From Paraphoma chrysanthemicola (lineage: Eukaryota > Ascomycota > Dothideomycetes > Pleosporales > Phaeosphaeriaceae): a stretch of DNA of 64,000 nucleotides. Positions 1 through 11,200 of this stretch are shown piece by piece; position 1 is the first letter of the stretch; each line of letters opens with the position of its first letter. The notes beneath the pieces are model-generated. The model saw only the letters and a list, made by a program, of their open reading frames with translations. It did not search any database and was not told where the DNA came from. Position numbers and translations under genes: made by a program. The stretch is taken from contig JAGMWG010000001.1 of assembly GCA_020744225.1 (NCBI GenBank), forward strand, positions 2,418,001-2,482,000, read 5' to 3'.

Positions 1-943
1 ACGAACCATGGCTGAGAGGGAGGCTAAACTTGTCGATGGGTGCGCGATATTTTACAAGAACAGCAAGTAAGTGTAGCAACATCAGACACATTGTTTTGGT
101 GCTGACGAAGCTAGGTATATATTGCTGGACAAACAGCTCATCGACTTCGCCAACACTGCCATCAATAGGCCAGACATGAAGGGAGAACATGACATCTTCA
201 ATCGAGTCATGCCACGAGATGATATCGGCGTTGTTGCCTTCTTAGAGAACCGTGCCACAGGGTCTCGCTTCATCGTTGGAAATGTGCACGTCTTCTGGAA
301 TCCAGCCTTCACTGACGTCAAGCTTGTTCAAGTCGCAATTTTGATGGAGGGCATCTCAAAATTCGCAACCAAATGGGCGAAATTCCCACCCTGCAAAGAC
401 AAGGTGGTCTATCGCTTCACAAATGGTGACAGTGAGGACGGAAAGGACTCGGACGCAACACAAGAGCCAGGGCCATCGAAAGAGTACGAGAAGGGCGCAG
501 ACATTCCTGTGCTGCTGTGCGGCGACTTTAATTCGATGCCTCACTCTGGTGTCTATGATCTCATCACACAGGGAACGATTCACCACTCACACGAAGACCT
601 GGGAAGCCGAAAATATGGAAATTTCACCCGAGACGGCATTTCGCACCCCTTCAGCCTCAAATCCAGTTATTCAGCGATCGGAGAACTGGCCTTCACGAAC
701 TATGTTCCGCACTTCCAAGGCGTCCTCGACTATATTTGGTACTCGACAAACACACTGCAGGTGGTCGGGCTCCTGGGCGACATCGATAAGGACTATCTGC
801 GGCGGGTGCCGGGCTTCCCGAACTATCACTTCCCCAGTGACCATGTTGCGCTCTACGCACAGTACATTGTCAAGGGCCGGAAAGAGAAGAAGGTATCAGA
901 AGTCGATTTTGGGCCAAGTCGGGAACGGGATCGGAGGTCTTGA
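1..943 (+). CDS. CCR4: CCR4-type deadenylase catalytic subunit, C-terminal part (5' partial)
   Basis: Exons lie at 1-66 (running in from outside the window) and 115-943. The 48-nt intron at 67-114 has a GTAAGT donor and CTAG acceptor. The protein is the C-terminal half of an exonuclease-endonuclease-phosphatase domain, with the family blocks in order: NVHVFWNP, CGDFNSMP (catalytic Asp and Asn), LDYIWYS and FPSDHVAL (catalytic Asp-His pair at the end). In the family this domain is the 3'-5' poly(A) exonuclease of the CCR4-NOT complex, which shortens mRNA tails in the cytoplasm. A basic tail of about 25 residues follows the last motif. The leucine-rich repeats that separate Ccr4 from Ngl-type nucleases would lie upstream of the window, so Ccr4 rather than Ngl2 is inferred from the spacing and insert around GDFNS. 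Confidence 0.85.
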
Positions 944-1757
944 ATGTTTGACTGCCGTGTCCATGGCCACCAAGCTGCCATCTTGGTTCGCAACTTGTTC
1001 ATAGGCGCATTGCGCATGTCGTGGCTTGCTCGGTGTTCGGTTTGCTACATCTTGCCGGTTTTGTGGATTTCATGAGCAATGTCTTGGCTTGGCAGTTGCA
1101 TCTCCTTCAGCAGATGCCGAAGTGGTTCGGCTACCAGTGGATGCGGTCAGGCCAGTCTCTTGCAAGAATGCGGGCAATGACGTGTAGACACGAATTCCAG
1201 ACGGTGTCTGTTGTCTCGTGGTGTGGCACCACGTGGTGTTCTTTGTTCGCCCCGATGGATCTCTACTCTCTTTTAGGCCTGCGAACCGTTTTGACGATTT
1301 GGTTGGCTGCTTCACAGGTGTATCGCGGGTTTTGCTTTCTGGTCTCCTTTTCTTTCTGCAATGTATGATCTAGGTAGTACTTGAAAAGACCATGTCCCCT
1401 GCCAGCCGGTTGGGTTGACGATCTCTGCATAACTGGTTCTCCTGCACGAGTGAGCCAAGCTGCAAGGCGCAGCGCGAGCAAAGCTACCAAGGTACTGCTA
1501 CTTTGAGTAGTTTGGCAGCAATAGTCCATGCACGCGGCCAGGATGCCGTCATGCGGCGATTGTAGTCAATCATTCGCTGGCCACATTTGGGAGGGGCTTG
1601 TCGCTCGCTTGACGACGATTCCACGTGCTAGACCGCCTTCGTCATAAACATCAACGTCGGCACCTCGACGACAGCTTTGCCAGTCCAGCGCGCTCCGCTA
1701 CCGTCTATTTGCACCACATTATTCCTCCCTGCGCATCTTAGGCTCACCTCGCACACC
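944..1757. other. Intergenic: CCR4 3' flank and SEC14 promoter
   Basis: No supported gene. The two flanking genes are in tandem on the plus strand. The last 100 bases before the SEC14 start are rich in C and T, as is usual for fungal leaders. Short open frames on both strands here have no recognisable protein features. Confidence 0.6.
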
Positions 1758-3006
1758 ATGGCAGCCCCACCTCCCGCAAAAGAGCTGTCGCTCGACCCCA
1801 AGTACGACGACTACGACTACCCTACCACATCCCCCACCGTACAGAGCGGGCATCCCGGCCACACGACGGCCGAGCAAGATGCCCAGGTCTTCCAGCTGCG
1901 GTCCATGCTAGAGCAGACTGGCCACACCAAGAATCTCGACACATTGACGCTGGTACGAGCACCTGGCAGAGATGCATCACAGCCGCGACTGACGTACGCC
2001 TAGCTGCGATTCCTCCGGGCGCGCAAATTCAATGTTGAGCTGTCTAAGAAAATGTAAGACGTCGGCTGACGCAAAATCATGGCCATGATGTAGGGCAGTG
2101 CGAGCGATGCTGACCATGCCCCAGGTTCGTTGACTGTGAAAAGTGGCGGGCCGAGTATGCTGGCATCGGCGTGGAGGAGCTGGTCCGCACCTTCGACTAC
2201 AAGGAGCGGCCACAGGTGTTCGAGTTCTACCCGCAGTACTACCACAAGACAGACAAGGTATGCCTGATGACGCATTGCAGCGTCAGCATCCCAGTGCTCT
2301 CGCATGCTCCGCTGCAACGGCTAACCGCCATCCACAGGACGGCCGCCCCGTGTACATTGAATCTCTGGGCAAGGTAGACTTGACGGCGCTTGGCAAGATT
2401 ACTTCACAGGAGCGCATGATTCAGAACCTCGTCTGCGAATACGAGAAGATGGCCGACCCACGTCTACCGGCCTGCTCCCGCAAATCGGGCTACCTCCTCG
2501 AAACCTCCTGCACTATCATGGACTTGAAAGGCGTCGGCATTGCCAAGGCAACGTCTGTTTACGGATACCTTGGTGCCGTCTCTGCCATCAGTCAAAATTA
2601 CTACCCCGAACGACTGGGCAAGATGTACGTCATCAATGCACCCTGGGGCTTCTCTGGCGTTTTCAGCGTCGTCAAGAAGTTTCTCGATCCCGTCACAAGC
2701 GCCAAAATCCACGTGCTCGGCAGTGGGTACGAGAAGGAGCTCTTGGCTCAGATACCAGCAGAAAATCTACCGAAGCAGTTTGGAGGCAAATGTGATTGCG
2801 AAGGTGGATGCGCACTTAGCGATGCCGGTCCATGGTGGGACAAGGAGTGGGTAAGGGAGCCCAAGTGGGCGAAGAAGAGTGACGACGATGCGATTGATAA
2901 CACCAAATTGCCTCCTCCCACAGAAGGTGGCGATGTCCAGGCTCCCGTGGGTGTTGAACCCGCCGGAGGCCCGGCCGCAGCTCCTCAGCCGCAACCCCAT
3001 GCTTGA
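1758..3006 (+). CDS. SEC14: Sec14-type phosphatidylinositol/phosphatidylcholine transfer protein
   Basis: Four exons (1758-1952, 2004-2053, 2125-2257, 2338-3006) give 348 residues. The CRAL-TRIO N-terminal helices (about residues 40-100, with LRFLRARKFNV) are followed by the lipid-binding domain, with DGRPVYIE, the NYYPERLGKMYVINAPWGF block and the LPKQFGGKC block. These are diagnostic for Sec14, which exchanges phosphatidylinositol for phosphatidylcholine between membranes and keeps Golgi export active. The length is close to the usual 300-350. The N-terminus is Pro/Ala/Tyr/Asp-rich. The C-terminus adds about 60 residues that are acidic and then Pro/Ala-rich. The start is the first ATG in frame, in a favourable CACCATGG context. 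Splice sites are GT-AG throughout and exon phases agree. Confidence 0.92.
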
Positions 3007-4644
3007 AAGCCTAAGCAAAATGCCGGTCGAGTAAGGGTCCTTGAGGAGCCATAACGTTTTGTCAGGTCAAAGCAGCATTGAACGGGCATCGTACTGTCGC
3101 TTGAGCCCAAGTTGTGGTGTGCCATGTGTGCAGTATAGACTTGCGCTTTGCGTTGTATATCAATGCAATCCCTAGAATATGACCAATATATGTGTCTGCA
3201 TTGAGTTCCTCTATTCGCCATGTGTTTCGGCAAGGACGGATTGTCTGGTGTCTGCCATGCTTCGACAGTGTCCAAGTCAGGTAGGAGATGTCTTTGTTGG
3301 CTCTACAAAGAGCGCATTCTTAAATGCACAAACCAACCGGGGGGAAAGATGCCCCTCTGGGAATTATGGGAAGGAACAGGGAGTGGTTCGACGTCATCCA
3401 CAACACGGATCCTGGTGAAAGAAACAGGATATCAGGAAGTTCGTGAAGGGCGTGAGGAACGCTTGGCCGTGTCTGCCGAACCTGCTGCTGGGTTAGACGA
3501 CCTCAAATCGGACGTTTGAGAACGCTAAACCATCCATCAAAGCGACCAGTCCACCAGCATCAGCGTAAAAGCGAACTGCTCCGCAGGAAGAAAATCTCGA
3601 CTACTCACCACTAAGATCGTAAGGACGTCTCTACGCAATACTTGGAACACGAGAGAGCTCATTTCATCTTTTAATCCTGTGACCGCTTCACTGCACTTCG
3701 CATATAAATCGAGTCACAGTAATCCGTTGAAAAGGCTAGAAAAGCTTCGCGCCTCGAGTGTAGTTCACCGTGCCAGCCAATATATGGAACTAGAGAGTTG
3801 CTGAGTGTAATTGGCATCAGCAATGATACGAGGGACTTCTGGACTTACGGGCTGCATCCACTATTCCTAGACATAAACCCAGGCTACTATTATTACAAAG
3901 ATACACGGCAGCCAGAATGATCGCCATCTACTGGATCACCTCGTACCCATTGATCACGTATTGACGCCACCCTTACATCCAAGCGACAATACATTAGAAG
4001 GTTCATATCTCGCTACAAAAAAGCCGAAGGGTTCTTCTCTACGAGCGGACGAAAGCTCTGTGCGCTTCTGCTTGACAAGTAGCGCGAATGCATGGAAAGG
4101 CAAAAAGGTAGTATAATCAAGGGGAGCAAAGACTGGCTAGAGGAACTCGACAAGGTTAAGCCTACTGATGCGGCGGAGCGGGTAGACGATCTGGATTGGC
4201 ATGCGCCATACTTCGCCAGAGTTCAATGACGGGTAAGGGAGAGGAATAGACGCACTAAGCAACTCTTGCGCAAAGAAAACGAACGTCATGGTAGTGATTC
4301 GCAAGTTCAATGAGCAGTTCCGACGAATACAACAGTACATGACCAATAGGCTTGAAAACATGAGAAATTTTCGGTGAATTACCACTATATGACTGTTATG
4401 TAGATCCCATCCTTACCCAGAAACCGTGAGGAAGAGCTGCTTGCGGGCGCCACTTCAACGCATCTACCGAGATCCTTATGTAGTCACACATCAAGCGTAA
4501 CTGAAAAGTCGAGACCGGAACGCCGTGCCGAGTGCACATTCGTTCGGATCAAGCAGAGCAAGCTACTGCCTTCAGGCACCCAGTGTGCAAGGCACATAAA
4601 GCGCCGATGCCTATCCTATGCTTATTCGACTCTACTGGCCCGAC
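3007..4644. other. Gene-free stretch between convergent SEC14 and KH gene
   Basis: No supported gene in about 1.6 kb. The neighbours converge, so the stretch should contain two 3' UTRs and terminators. Open frames are short, lack family features and do not join across plausible introns. The end next to the KH gene carries a diverged duplicate of that gene's 3' end, listed separately. Confidence 0.6.
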
Positions 4645-4830
4645 AACTCCTCACCAGGAAGAGGGGTTGCAGAAGTCTCACCGAAATATGAGTAAAGCAT
4701 GTAAAGGGCCATTTAAATTCGATGCTTCTCGGATTCTGGCAACCCGTTAGTTCCTCACCAGGAATTGGGTGTAGGGGTGTTCTCACCAAGACGTGAGTAG
4801 AGCATGTAGAGTGCCATTTGATTGCACTCT
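4645..4830 (-). repeat. Diverged tandem duplication of the KH gene 3' end (105-bp period)
   Basis: The segment at about 4645-4725 resembles 4750-4830 at an offset of 105 bases. Both contain CTCACCAGGAA, TCTCACC, GAGTA-AGCATGTA-AG and GCCATTT on the plus strand, with scattered substitutions and about 70 percent identity by eye. The copy at 4750-4830 covers the end of the penultimate coding part and the last intron of the KH gene. The other copy lies directly after the stop codon, in the presumed 3' UTR. Confidence 0.75.
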
Positions 4831-6227
4831 TGTGTACCGGTAATGGTCACCAAACGTTCGTTGCTGTTGTCAGTTGGCTCATTGATCTTTATGACGCTGC
4901 CACTGAGCTGGCGGATCTCGTTGATCTTTGCACCACCTTTGCCAATGATCGCACCGACCATATCATTGGGTATAAAGATCTGCTGGGTAAGCGGCTGGCC
5001 GGGCATCGAGACCGGCGGCTGGTTTGGAGCTCCTCCATGAGGAACAGGCGCAGCGCCGTGATGAGCGCCGTATGGAGTGGGCTGAGCAGGGCCGCCGTAG
5101 TGAGCGCGTCCAGGCGAGCCAGCACCATACGGCATGTTAGGATGGCCGTAAGGGGATGGCTGGACTGGCTGACCGTGCATGTGCGGTGCGGCGCCATATC
5201 CTGCGTGCGCAGGTGTACGCTGCGGCTCTTGGCGGCGGAAGTTGTTTGGTTGTTGATATTGGCCTCCAGCAGGCTGAGGTACGTACGGCGAGACAGACAT
5301 ACCTCCAGGCACGACGTTTGCAGCCATGCCGCTGCGCGTAGCGTACTGTGACGCTGCTGGTCCTCCGAAACGCTCAGTCAGCTGCTCGACCAGGGTTTGG
5401 GCAACGTAATAGACGGCAATGTGAACAGCATCTGCGACACCGAGGACAACCAAGGAGCGCTCGCCAGAGTTGGGGAGGAGAGTATCCGATGCATTCAGCT
5501 TCGCGTTAGATGCCTCTTGAATTTCACGAATGCGGACGCCAGCCTTCCCAATGATGGAGCCAATGAGAATGTGGGGAATGAGAAGGCGCATGGGATAGGC
5601 TTTGGACGTGGATGTTGACGGAGTCTCAAGGTCTTCCTGATTAAGAGTGCGGACAATCAAGCCGAATGCCTTGGAAACAGCATCAACTTGACCGCTGACG
5701 GTGAGGATACGCTCCACGGCGCCACGCGAGTAGTCGCTAACGGTGCACTTCGCGCCTGATAAACGGCGAATCTGTGTCACATTCTCGCCGCCCTTGCCGA
5801 TAATGGTGGCAGCCTCGCTGGTGCCAATGCAGGCGCGCAGATGCAGCCAGTTTGTCTCGTCGACTTGCTGGTTGTGTGACAGAGGCCGGCCGTTGGCGCC
5901 TGAGGTCGACTGAATGGGCTGCGTCTCGAGAATGGACGGCGCATCCGGGACAACCGTGTCTGTCTGGATGGGCTCTGCGCCATTCTGCTCAGCGGCACGA
6001 ACAACGTCTTCGGGCTTGGTGTCTTCAGGCTGGATGTCGTCTGTGGCGATGCCCTCGCCCTTGACCGGCTCTGCCGTGTCGATGTCGTCGGCAGCGGGCT
6101 CGTCCTTGACCATCTTGTCGAGGGCCGGGCGCTTGGCATCGGGCTGGTCATTGGGGCCGGCTGGCGAAGAGGGCTCCTCGAGTGGCCGCTTGGCGGAGGA
6201 GGCTGCAATGGTCGGTGAGGCAGACAT
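4713..6227 (-). CDS. Three-KH-domain RNA-binding protein (Rnc1/Pbp2-like)
   Basis: The protein has 487 residues in two exons on the minus strand (6227-4787 and 4735-4713). KH1 spans about residues 127-193 (GKGG at 144-147), KH2 211-283 (GKAG at 227-230) and KH3 414-475 (GKGG at 429-432). The first 120 residues are acidic and low complexity. A linker of about 120 residues rich in Gly, Pro, Gln, His and Tyr separates KH2 from KH3. The unspliced frame would stop at 4755-4757. A 51-nt intron (4736-4786, GTGAGA donor, CTAAC branch, CCAG acceptor) instead yields the ending SRL-ESEKHRI, which I believe is the family's usual terminus. Relatives bind poly(C)/U-rich mRNAs and affect mRNA stability; S. 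pombe Rnc1 stabilises a MAPK phosphatase mRNA. A target cannot be read from the sequence. Confidence 0.9.
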
Positions 6228-7090
6228 GATTCCTAGTTATGAGTCTTGACAAAGAGTACGCGTGCGTGTCACTGGCCCGGAGAGCGCTCGAGCGATGTGG
6301 TGGGCAATTCTTCAATTGTTGGACGCTATGTACAGCGGGGCCGTCAAAGAAAGCGTGCTGGTGCTGGCGTCTGGGGGAGGACTGTGCGAGTGGGAGGGGC
6401 GTGGAGTGGAGGCCGTCGAGGCGAGAACAGGGCTGGGGCGTGCAGAGAGTGCAGGTGGTCGGAAGGTGGAGGCCTCGATGAGCGAGACGGCTAGTACTGG
6501 TGCTGGTGGTGGTGCTTGTGCAGATGGAGCAGAGAGGTCGTGAGGATGAGTGCGGTCTGGGGCGAGAGGTGTCGCTGGGAGAGAAGAAAGGAGCCCAAGT
6601 AAAGAAAGCTCGCTCGTCAAACCTTCTCGGCAAGCTACCAGTAGTCGAGGAGCAGCGAGCCTGAGGTGCGCGCCTACCTGTGCGGCGAGAAAGAAGGCTG
6701 GCAGAGGGAAGGGGTGAGTGGTGAGGGTGCAGGCGGGACTGGGAGCTTTGGTTGAGAGGCGCAGGTGGATGGTGCGAGGGAGGAAGTCACACAAGTGTTG
6801 CAGGTGCGGTCGAAAAGGAAAGCGCGAGGGGATCGTCGGCAGTAGCGCCTTAGCGATCACGTGCCATGTGCCGCCTGGGCCCACCCACTACCATCGAGGA
6901 CACCAGGACGAAGAGGCAGAGAGCAGTGAAAGCATGTATCGCGACCACGCAGGCGAGCAGGTGGTGTTACTAGATTGAGAGCGTGGAAACCTTTATTTTG
7001 TTTGCTCCACGGCTCGACATCCCTCGGGGGACCCTACCCCAACAACACGTCCTGCCCTCGCATCGGACCAACGACCTCCCCTTCGCAGAC
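6228..7090. promoter_or_regulatory. Divergent promoter region of KH gene and CENP-K-like gene
   Basis: 863 bases lie between two divergent starts. From about 6370 to 6600 the plus strand is purine-rich, so the KH gene leader on the minus strand is a long C/T tract, typical of constitutive fungal promoters. I see no clear TATA box. Overlapping open frames here reflect the biased composition. Confidence 0.5.
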
Positions 7091-8211
7091 ATGGCGGAAC
7101 ATGCAGGAACACTGCCTCAAATTCGTGACCATGTCAGAAAAGCGCGCGAACTCCAGGTTGACGAGATGGACTTGGACGCGTCCGATACGGAGACGCGTCT
7201 GGCACAAACAGTGAAGGAGCTACAGACACGCGTGCAAGAACAACAGGCTGCTTTGGAGAGAGTGCGATGACCACAGTGCTGCCTAAAATAATAGACTTAC
7301 CATGCTGACTTTTCCAGTTGCGATCCCAACCGCAGGCGCATTTGCAGGATGTAGCTTACGCGTCGGAGGATCCACGACAGAAGCTCCAGCAGTTAGCTGC
7401 CGTCCACAATGCCTACCAAAGCATGAGGCCAACAGCAACACATCTTCCTTCTCAAGGCTCTGTACTACCCATCCTCCTTTCCGCGCGCACTCTTAGGCAG
7501 AACATCCAAGGGACCAAGGAAGCCATCGCCAGCACACAAGATCAACTCACGAAAATCGGTACAATTTTGCGGCGCGAGAAAGCCAATCTCCATGATGCCA
7601 ACCTCCTTACCCAAGCCATGGAGGACCGCATCGCCCGCCTACATGCCCAGCACGAAGATCGCTCCCAGAAAACACCTTCTCAGCTTGCAAGACTGCTAAT
7701 CACAGCCAAACGTGCTCAAAAGGATGACTGCGATGCAGAAACGCAGCGCCTAGGCGAAGCCATGAATGACTTCATCAATGACTATGTAGCGGCTATGATT
7801 GCAGCGGAAGAGCTAGGAGGGCCTGTAGTAGGGGACATGCTCGATGTGCAAGATGACGCCCTTGCTGTTGGCTTCACGAAGAAAGGTCGCCCAAAGTCAT
7901 CCAAGAAGGCAATCTCCGAGAAAAGGCGCCAACGCAGGATCGATGAAATCTGGGGCAACATGCCAGCTATCGAGGACGATGAAGAAGAGCACCCGCCGAC
8001 AGAAGCCGAAGCTGCCGATGCAGAGATGAGGAAACTGATTGAGAATCTGTTCGCAACGCTCACCGGACCTGGTGGTGGAAAGTCGTACTTTCACCTTGAG
8101 CGGGACTCTGCTGCGAGCAGATTCTTGGTTCGAGCCAAAATTGCCCAATTGCATCCGAAAGACGCGCGAAAGCTGCGTCTGATAGACTTTGGTAGAGAAT
8201 TAGACGACTGA
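7091..8211 (+). CDS. Probable kinetochore subunit CENP-K / Sim4-like
   Basis: Exons 7091-7261 and 7318-8211 encode 354 residues. The intron 7262-7317 has a weak donor (GTGCGA) but a CTGAC branch site and TTTCCAG acceptor. Residues 20-55 and about 120-200 are predicted coiled coil (heptads, charged, few prolines). An acidic stretch (DDEEEHPPTEAEAADAE) precedes the C-terminal block SAASRFLVRAKIAQLHPKDA, then RKLRLIDFGRELDD. This ending matches my recollection of the CENP-K family, where a short hydrophobic helix is followed by HP-D---RLI-F. CENP-K (S. pombe Sim4) belongs to the constitutive centromere-associated network. The family call rests on the C-terminus and the coiled-coil layout. Another coiled-coil kinetochore or spindle protein remains possible. 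Confidence 0.6.
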
Positions 8212-11200
8212 ATGGACAAGTCTTTGCAGTGAATACACAGTGGTCGTACTTGAGCTTTACAAAGCTCATACACCATCTACTTGTCCTTGGCAAATTTGGC
8301 GCGGTGAATATACTGCGAGCGTATATTGCCATGGTGGAATAAAGTGGGCATGTTTAATCATACTTCATGGCTCAAGGACTTATTGTCATTGCGGCTTATG
8401 GGGACAGAAATTGACCTTTGTGTTTGAAATGGTAGCGAAAGAGTCACATGGCAACAAACCATAGATTTGTGCTTGGGGAGCGCATTGGAGTGTGATTTGC
8501 TTGGGCGTTTGTACACGTTGCCTCCAAGTAAGGCAATACGGTTGCAGTTCACTTGCATCGCATCTGGCCAGCTGGAGCATTCTGCTCTTCGCTTCATCTG
8601 TGGCGGTGCTTTCGAATCCTCTCTTTACGGCCATATTACAAAAACGCCATACGTGTCAAGAAGTTCTTTTTGTTACAACCACTCAACTCGCCACTGTTCC
8701 GTCAGCCTCAGCCCCAAATACCCGCGCGTCTGCTGCTCTCGAGGCCTGAACCCAGTCCCAAATCCTCCGAGATGTCTAGTCCAGACCCACAAAACACATC
8801 ATCTTGGTGCATGGAAGTGCTTGACAGCCCATCCCAGCCTTTCAATAAAGTCTCCTATTGACTGCTGAAGATTGGCTTCCCAAAGGTTGTGGTTCACCGC
8901 AGCAGGAGTGGTCTGATGCTTAAAGAAGGAATCCTTCAGCTCAGAAGAGGTTCGATTGCCGAGTCGGTCAAATGGCACCGAGATCTGATATCGCGGTGCA
9001 TAGTGATTTTCATTTGTTGGCAGCGGCCTGCTTGCTCACAACTACAATTTCTCCGGATGCTCACTGGGATGCTGCGACCGAACCAGCACATCATCCGGGG
9101 AGAAAGCTGTGACAGCGCAGCGGACTCGGTCGTCGACTAGAAAGACGGTCCGAAGAAATATTCTTTCAGACGTCCACATTGCCATGCCGGAGGGTCTTCC
9201 TATTCTACTGCACGCCTCCTCATACAAGCGCATCCCAGCCAGCATGGCAAAGATTGGGGGAAAAGAAGCAAACCCTTGATTTTGCGCCCCCATCTCCAAC
9301 CTGAGCGGATTTCTCCGGCTCAACACCCTACCCAATCCATCGAATCTGACCTGCATACAAACATCGTATTTCCCAGGAATGCTTCACCGCATGCGCAAAC
9401 GTGGCTCCAGCAGGTACACATCACACTCTTCCGCCAACCGGCAGTATTCCAGTCGAACGTAAGCGGCGTCCTGCACCCCTCGTACATTGTCACCCGCGCG
9501 CCACATGTTGTTTCATTCGTGGCCCGAGACCCATCGTCAGTGCGCTGACTCGTTGGTGGCATAAATAAGCGAGATAACACGCACGCACCTGCGCGGAGCA
9601 TTGGTAGCGAAAGGGCTCTTTCGTACTTTAGCCGGTGTGCTTGCCTGCATGAGGAAGCTGGAGCTTGTATGAATGTAACGCGAGATGAAAGTGCTGGAAC
9701 TTGACTACAGATCGTGGGTCTTAGAACTCAAGGTGGGATTGCTAGAGGTTTGCGGAAGTATCAAAACTGTCTGCGTCCCAATGTGGAGGGTGTGACGTCG
9801 GATTTGCGGTGGGATCATGGGGTGAGATGATGCATGTGTGGAGCTCGGCATGCGTTATCTGGGTCATCTGAAACGTTTTGGGGTGATCAGGAGGTACAAC
9901 TTCGGCATGTCCAATTGTCAGGTCGCACACCGACTTCGGGGCTCCGAAGACTCGCAATCTTGGAAATTTGCATGTCGCGGTCGATTGATTGCGATGCACC
10001 CTGTAAAGAGAACACGATTGCGAATATACTGTGGTAAGGCAACGCGACTCCGTGACACGGGTTGGAAATTGCAAATTTTGCTTCCTCAAGCGGCCTCTTA
10101 CAGGCCAAGAGAGTCATGGCGACGAGAATGTGGACCGCCAGGATTCCCGCTAGACGGTGGGTAGCATGCCCTGGGATCGTTGCAATCACCGGATGCCGGC
10201 TTTCTTCGTGGTGTTGTCACTTTTTGACATCGGAAGAAGACTCTGGCAAGCTCAAAGCTAAGATCAGAAATCACCAAGCCCGTTACGTTTATTTGAATGC
10301 GCAATTTCCGCTACACCATTCGACGGTTCCAGAACACAACACAAGCATCAGTGCAAACGCTCGCTTTGCACCGTCGATCTGAGCGGTCACGCTACTTTCT
10401 GCATCGGATGTTGTACCGAGTGGTGAACGGCTCGACGCCGAACGCGCTGTCAGAAGCGTCAATCTGCAAGCTCACAACCTACGATTCGTACGATTCGTAC
10501 CGCAATCACACCGTGAACCAAGCGGGGCTGCAGAATGAGACTTATTTTTAGCGCGTGTGCGAGGCTGTCACACTTTTTCCAGTGGTGGGGCGCAACGATG
10601 CGAGCCATATGTATTTGTGGCTGTGTCAGATCTCAGTCTCGTTCTGCACGTTCAGTGACCCGAATCCCTCAGTCTGACGATACATTCCCGAGTAATTCCA
10701 TGGGGCATCTCAACTCTGCTAAAGATCTACCTGTTCTCTGAGTCACAGTTCGAGTTGATGCAAGGACTATCCCATCCAGGTGTCGTAAGGCACTGGAGGA
10801 GTTCCCCGAGCCCACTGTGGCGAATCCATATGCATGCGCCACTGTGGCTCACCTCTAGGGTCTTCGTGAAGCAAAGCACTCGTCGATCATTGTAGTGGCG
10901 TATATTCATTGGATCATACAGTTACCTCCCTACATCTTGGCCCAGGTACTCGTTTACTAAACATAGATACTCCTTTCTTATTGATGGAGAGACTAGAGCA
11001 CAGTGAGGATTTCTTCCTTTCTTGGACGTTCGGTAAAGAGAAGTACGCGTCGCCTGTACGAAGTTCATCTGAGAGCGCGGTCTTCGGAGTCCACGGTGGT
11101 TCCATTGGGCACACTGACTGTGGCAAAGGAATGTGGCACTTCGCAAGCCCTTCTTTCTTCGTCCGGAGTATCGTGCCGCCAAAACATGTTCCCGGGGCTA

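Noticed and set aside
4755..4757. TGA as the stop codon of the KH protein
   Set aside because: It lies within an intron with GTGAGA donor, CTAAC branch and CCAG acceptor; the spliced ending ESEKHRI fits the family better.
8951..9025. tRNA-like stretch containing GCCGAGTCGGTCAAATGGC, as in Leu/Ser D-arms
   Set aside because: No matching acceptor stem, the anticodon arm does not pair well and there is no T-arm at the right distance. At most it is a chance match or relic.
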